Below, in pieces: positions 6,331 to 6,641 of a stretch of 6,641 nt of DNA. How positions within the stretch are numbered: the first letter of the stretch is position 1; the number at the start of each line of letters is the position of its first letter. Origin of the DNA: an uncultured Macromonas sp. GTDB lineage: Bacteria > Pseudomonadota > Gammaproteobacteria > Burkholderiales > Burkholderiaceae. The position numbers were made by a program, and so were the translations under genes. The DNA lies in the NCBI GenBank assembly GCA_946481585.1, contig CAMLOF010000166.1, forward strand, positions 1-6,641, read 5' to 3'. The notes under the pieces are model-generated. The model made no database searches. It was not told where the DNA came from and worked only from the letters and a program-made list of their open reading frames with translations.

Positions 6331-6352
6331 GGCGGCGGTGCCTCACGCCGCC
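6331..6352. repeat. GC-rich stem-loop across the convergent ends of the CigR-like gene and uvrA
   Basis: GGCGGCG (6331-6337) pairs exactly with CGCCGCC (6346-6352); allowing one bulged G the stem extends to nine pairs around a CCT loop. It covers the uvrA stop codon at 6343-6345 and lies 27 bp beyond the stop of the CigR-like gene. There is no proper T-run on either side, so it is at best a weak bidirectional terminator or a 3'-end stabiliser. Confidence 0.4.
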
Positions 6353-6641
6353 TTGGGCAGCAATCTGCGCAGGTAGCGCCCGGTGTGGCTCTGCGGGTGC
6401 GCTGCCACAGTCTCTGGCGTGCCGCAAACCACCACCGTGCCGCCCCCCGAGCCACCCTCGGGCCCCATGTCCACAATCCAGTCGGCGGTCTTGATCACGT
6501 CCAGGTTGTGTTCAATCACCACGATGGTGTTGCCCGCGTCGCGCAACTGGTGCAGCACCTTGAGCAGCAGCTCAATGTCGCCAAAATGCAGGCCCGTGGT
6601 GGGCTCGTCCAGGATGTAGAGCGTGCGGCCGGTGTCGCGCT
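6343..6641 (-). CDS. uvrA: UvrA, excinuclease ABC subunit A (C-terminal end only)
   Basis: UvrA is the DNA-damage-recognising ATPase of nucleotide excision repair, acting as a dimer with UvrB. Only the last 98 residues and the stop codon lie in the window; the gene continues beyond its right edge, and the full protein is normally about 940-1000 residues. Visible are the Walker B and D-loop of the second ATPase domain ([17 protein letters not shown]), the switch histidine in [18 protein letters not shown], and the family's C-terminal [11 protein letters not shown] followed by the SHTGRYL tail. These features are characteristic of UvrA among ABC ATPases. The reading frame is intact up to the edge. 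It converges with the CigR-like gene, leaving 39 bp between stop codons. Confidence 0.96.
   Translation of the reverse strand, partial: RDTGRTLYILDEPTTGLHFGDIELLLKVLHQLRDAGNTIVVIEHNLDVIKTADWIVDMGPEGGSGGGTVVVCGTPETVAAHPQSHTGRYLRRLLPKAA

Noticed and set aside
1..6641. Mobile element, toxin-antitoxin pair, CRISPR array or other defence system
   Set aside because: I found no transposase, integrase, terminal inverted repeats, periodic repeats, tRNA attachment site or defence-type domains. Composition is even and the genes are typical chromosomal ones.

Overview
The window reads as an ordinary stretch of chromosome from a GC-rich betaproteobacterium, most likely a member of the Comamonadaceae (Acidovorax-like). 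This rests on base composition, codon use and protein flavour, in particular the betaproteobacterial style of the AMP nucleosidase, glutathione reductase and CigR/RcnB-like protein. I could not search a database, so the genus is inference. There are no phage, transposon, CRISPR, tRNA or rRNA features, and coding density is high.

Layout from left to right. A 3'-truncated minus-strand gene encodes an HD-GYP-type cyclic-di-GMP signalling protein whose HD metal dyad is replaced by Met-Asn (1-1138). An 87-bp gap with a perfect hairpin and a possible promoter separates it from amn, AMP nucleosidase (minus, 1226-2761). Amn diverges across 58 bp from a polytopic MgtC/SapB-type membrane protein with a DUF4010 C-terminal region (plus, 2820-4097). 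That gene runs tail to tail, with a 2-bp gap, into gor, glutathione reductase (minus, 4100-5515). A 236-bp divergent regulatory region with two short perfect palindromes (5516-5751) follows. Then comes a secreted CigR/RcnB-like protein that starts at TTG (plus, 5752-6303). Last is the 3' end of uvrA, the excision-repair ATPase (minus, 6343-6641, cut by the window edge).

The genes do not form one pathway: they cover c-di-GMP-type signalling, purine salvage, a membrane protein of unknown role, thiol redox balance, an envelope protein and DNA repair. Only amn and the HD-GYP gene are co-directional neighbours and could share a transcript; the others alternate in strand. I found no clearly new multi-gene system. 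The points most worth checking are the degenerate HD-GYP site, the MgtC-domain gene lying near a CigR-like gene (a pairing known from the Salmonella mgtC-cigR locus), and the short palindromes in the regulatory gaps.
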